Positions 62,697 through 64,000 of a stretch of 64,000 bases of DNA are shown here, one piece after another. The first letter of the stretch is position 1. Each line of letters opens with the position of its first letter. Below the pieces are notes generated by a model. It was not told the DNA's origin. It saw only the letters and a list, made by a program, of their open reading frames with translations, and made no database searches. The position numbers and the translations under genes were made by a program. The stretch is taken from assembly GCA_038206765.1 (NCBI GenBank), contig JBBRAM010000002.1, positions 124,001 to 188,000 of the forward strand, written 5' to 3'. The stretch comes from UKL13-2 sp038206765. Lineage in GTDB: Bacteria; Pseudomonadota; Gammaproteobacteria; Burkholderiales; Usitatibacteraceae.

Positions 62697-63869
62697 TCAA
62701 GAGTTGGCAGCCAAATCCCGCGCAATCACCATCCGCTGAATCTCGCTGGTGCCTTCGTAAATCTGCGTGATCCGGGCATCGCGGTAATAACGCTCGACCG
62801 GATAGTCTTCGAGGTAGCCGTAACCACCGTGAATCTGGATCGCTTTCGAGCACACCCATTCCGATAGTTCGGAAGCGTAGAGCTTGGCTTGCGATGCTTC
62901 ACTCAAACAAGGAATGCCTTCCGTGCGCAGCCGCGCTGCGTGGAGAATGAGCATCCGCGCGGCGTTTAGCCTTGTGTGCATATCGGCGAGCATGTTGGCG
63001 ATTGACTGATGCTCGTGAATTTTTTTGCCGAATTGAGTGCGGTCTTTGCTGTACGCCAGCGCGGCATCGAACGCGGCGCGGGCAATGCCGAGTGCTTGCG
63101 CTGCGATGCCGATGCGGCCGCCCTCCAGGTTCGATAATGCAATCGCCAAGCCTTTGCCGCGCGGGCCGAGGAGATTGGCTTCATTCACCCTAACGTTATC
63201 TAAAATAATCGCACAGGTGTCGGAGGCGCGAATGCCGAGCTTGTGCTCGGGGCGCTGCACATTGAAGCCGACCGTATCGGTTGGGACGATGAAAGCCGAC
63301 AAACCTTTTTTGCCAAGGTCAGGGTCAGTTACGGCAAAGACAATCGCCAGCTTGGCGCGTTTACCGTTGGTGATGAATTGTTTGTTACCGTTCAGCACCC
63401 ATTCGCCATTGATGAGCTTGGCGGTGGTTTTTAAATTGTTGGCTTCGGATCCTGCTTGCGGCTCGGTTAAACAAAAACAGCCGATTTTTTTACCGGTCGC
63501 CAAGTCAGGCAAGTAAGCACGTTTTTGTTCGTCGGTTCCCCAAGCCAAGATGGGACCGCAACCAACCGAATTGTGGACGCTCATCAAGGTTGAGGTTGAA
63601 GCATCACCCGCGGCGATTTCTTCAAGCGCCAACGCGTAGGCAACATAGTCAGAATAGCTACCGCCATGTGCTTCGGGAACCATCATGCCGAGCAGTCCGA
63701 GTTCTCCCAGTTGGGTGACGACGGCGTCGGGAATCCATTTGTCGCGTTCCCATTGCGCGGCGTGCGGGGCTAGTTCGTTCTGTGCAAATTCGCGAGCCAT
63801 GTCGCGGATCATGCGCTGATCTTCGGTGTAAAAATGGGACATCGAATCTGTTGCGGTTTTCATGAGCAT
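62697..63869 (-). CDS. acyl-CoA dehydrogenase, short-chain type
   Basis: 390 residues. FAD-dependent dehydrogenase: N-terminal helical domain (FYTEDQRMIRDMAREFAQNELAPHAAQWERD), FAD/substrate region CFCLTEPQAGSEANNLKTTA and WVLNGNKQFITNGKRA, C-terminal domain ending IHGGYGYLEDYPVERYYRDARITQIYEGTSEIQRMVIARDLA. The glutamate in IYEGTSEIQR is the catalytic base position of the short-chain group; isovaleryl-CoA dehydrogenase has Ala or Gly there and its base elsewhere. So in spite of the liu context it is not a typical IVD. Start ATG 63869 with GGGG 7 bases upstream; ATG 63863 also possible. Confidence 0.92.
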   Translation of the reverse strand: MLMKTATDSMSHFYTEDQRMIRDMAREFAQNELAPHAAQWERDKWIPDAVVTQLGELGLLGMMVPEAHGGSYSDYVAYALALEEIAAGDASTSTLMSVHNSVGCGPILAWGTDEQKRAYLPDLATGKKIGCFCLTEPQAGSEANNLKTTAKLINGEWVLNGNKQFITNGKRAKLAIVFAVTDPDLGKKGLSAFIVPTDTVGFNVQRPEHKLGIRASDTCAIILDNVRVNEANLLGPRGKGLAIALSNLEGGRIGIAAQALGIARAAFDAALAYSKDRTQFGKKIHEHQSIANMLADMHTRLNAARMLILHAARLRTEGIPCLSEASQAKLYASELSEWVCSKAIQIHGGYGYLEDYPVERYYRDARITQIYEGTSEIQRMVIARDLAANS

Positions 63870-63910
63870 TGTGTGCCCCTCAATGGCTAAACGGGAGTGA
63901 ATTTCAGTCG

Positions 63911-64000
63911 CTATTTTGTAGCTTCGTCAATTTTTTTAGCCGCTTCTGCGGCCTGTGCTTCAGCCGCTTTGGCAACTTCCTTGGCCGCATCAAGTGCTTT
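63911..64000 (-). CDS. Ala/Lys-rich protein, C-terminal end only
   Basis: The minus strand reads 29 codons into the window from its right edge and stops at 63911. The tail is helical and Ala/Lys/Glu-rich (ALDAAKEVAKAAEAQAAEAAKKIDEA), like the ends of phasins or other amphipathic helical proteins. Too little is visible for identification. It lies upstream of the acyl-CoA dehydrogenase gene in the same direction. Confidence 0.5.
   Translation of the reverse strand, partial: KALDAAKEVAKAAEAQAAEAAKKIDEATK

Noticed and set aside
1..64000. CRISPR arrays, tRNA/rRNA genes, insertion sequences, prophage or integrase genes
   Set aside because: Searched by reading for direct repeats with spacers, cloverleafs, transposase motifs and att-like duplications; none found.

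Overview
The window reads as a contiguous chromosomal segment of a Gram-negative betaproteobacterium, probably Burkholderiales-like. This is inferred from the order dxr-rseP-bamA-skp-lpxD-fabZ-lpxA-lpxB-rnhB-RNA methyltransferase followed by the ppsR/ppsA pair, from the leucine/odd-chain CoA genes, and from a BPSS1780-type membrane protein. Base composition is moderate (judged by eye about 50-55% G+C) with more A+T-rich intergenic regions. I see no rRNA, tRNA, insertion sequence, phage or CRISPR.

Layout. 1-10.6 kb: isoprenoid and envelope biogenesis operon on + (dxr 3' part, rseP, bamA, skp, lpxD, fabZ, lpxA, lpxB, rnhB, SpoU methyltransferase), covering lipid A early steps, outer-membrane protein assembly and sigma-E type proteolysis. 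10.7-17 kb: queuosine-precursor transporter, SemiSWEET, then a minus-strand block with a DUF4397 lipoprotein, a DUF2007/zinc-ribbon protein and a GDSL autotransporter esterase. 16.2-19.7 kb: divergent ppsR and ppsA. 19.7-29.7 kb: metabolic genes (ElaA acetyltransferase, pyroglutamyl peptidase, fused SCOT, acetoacetyl-CoA synthetase, EamA transporter, Nudix, threonine dehydratase with ACT, M28 peptidase, DUF3617 protein).

29.9-47.7 kb: an alpha-glucan island. On the minus strand are malK-malE-malF-malG and a surface or periplasmic lipoprotein GH13 amylase. On the plus strand are glgP, glgB, glgX and malQ. Extracellular or periplasmic alpha-glucan would be cut by the lipoprotein amylase, imported by the ABC transporter and handled by malQ, glgP, glgB and glgX. 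The two arms diverge from a 498-bp region whose centre carries an inverted repeat almost equidistant from both start codons. No glgA, glgC or dedicated regulator is in the window.

48-56.5 kb: BPSS1780-type membrane protein, glmM, a repeat-bearing lipoprotein, a bd-type/CIO oxidase operon (GbsR/MarR-family regulator, cydA, cydB) with a perfect 18-bp palindrome over its own predicted promoter, and a secreted protein of unknown function. 56.6-64 kb: a minus-strand acyl-CoA/leucine catabolism operon (acyl-CoA dehydrogenase, carboxylase beta, enoyl-CoA hydratase, carboxylase alpha) interrupted by a MAPEG protein and two unrecognised genes, one of which has a HEPN-like R-x4-H motif.

Across the window there are two kinds of structure the gene list does not explain: (i) a degenerate, hairpin-forming intergenic repeat of about 60 bp, usually just 3' of a gene; (ii) many short tandem repeats, both in frame inside genes (skp, glgX, a lipoprotein) and with 8-bp or 15/16-bp period between genes. 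I did not find a clear-cut new defence or mobile system. The best leads are the repeat family, the midpoint operator of the alpha-glucan island, the cyd autoregulatory site, and the HEPN-like gene embedded in the leucine operon.
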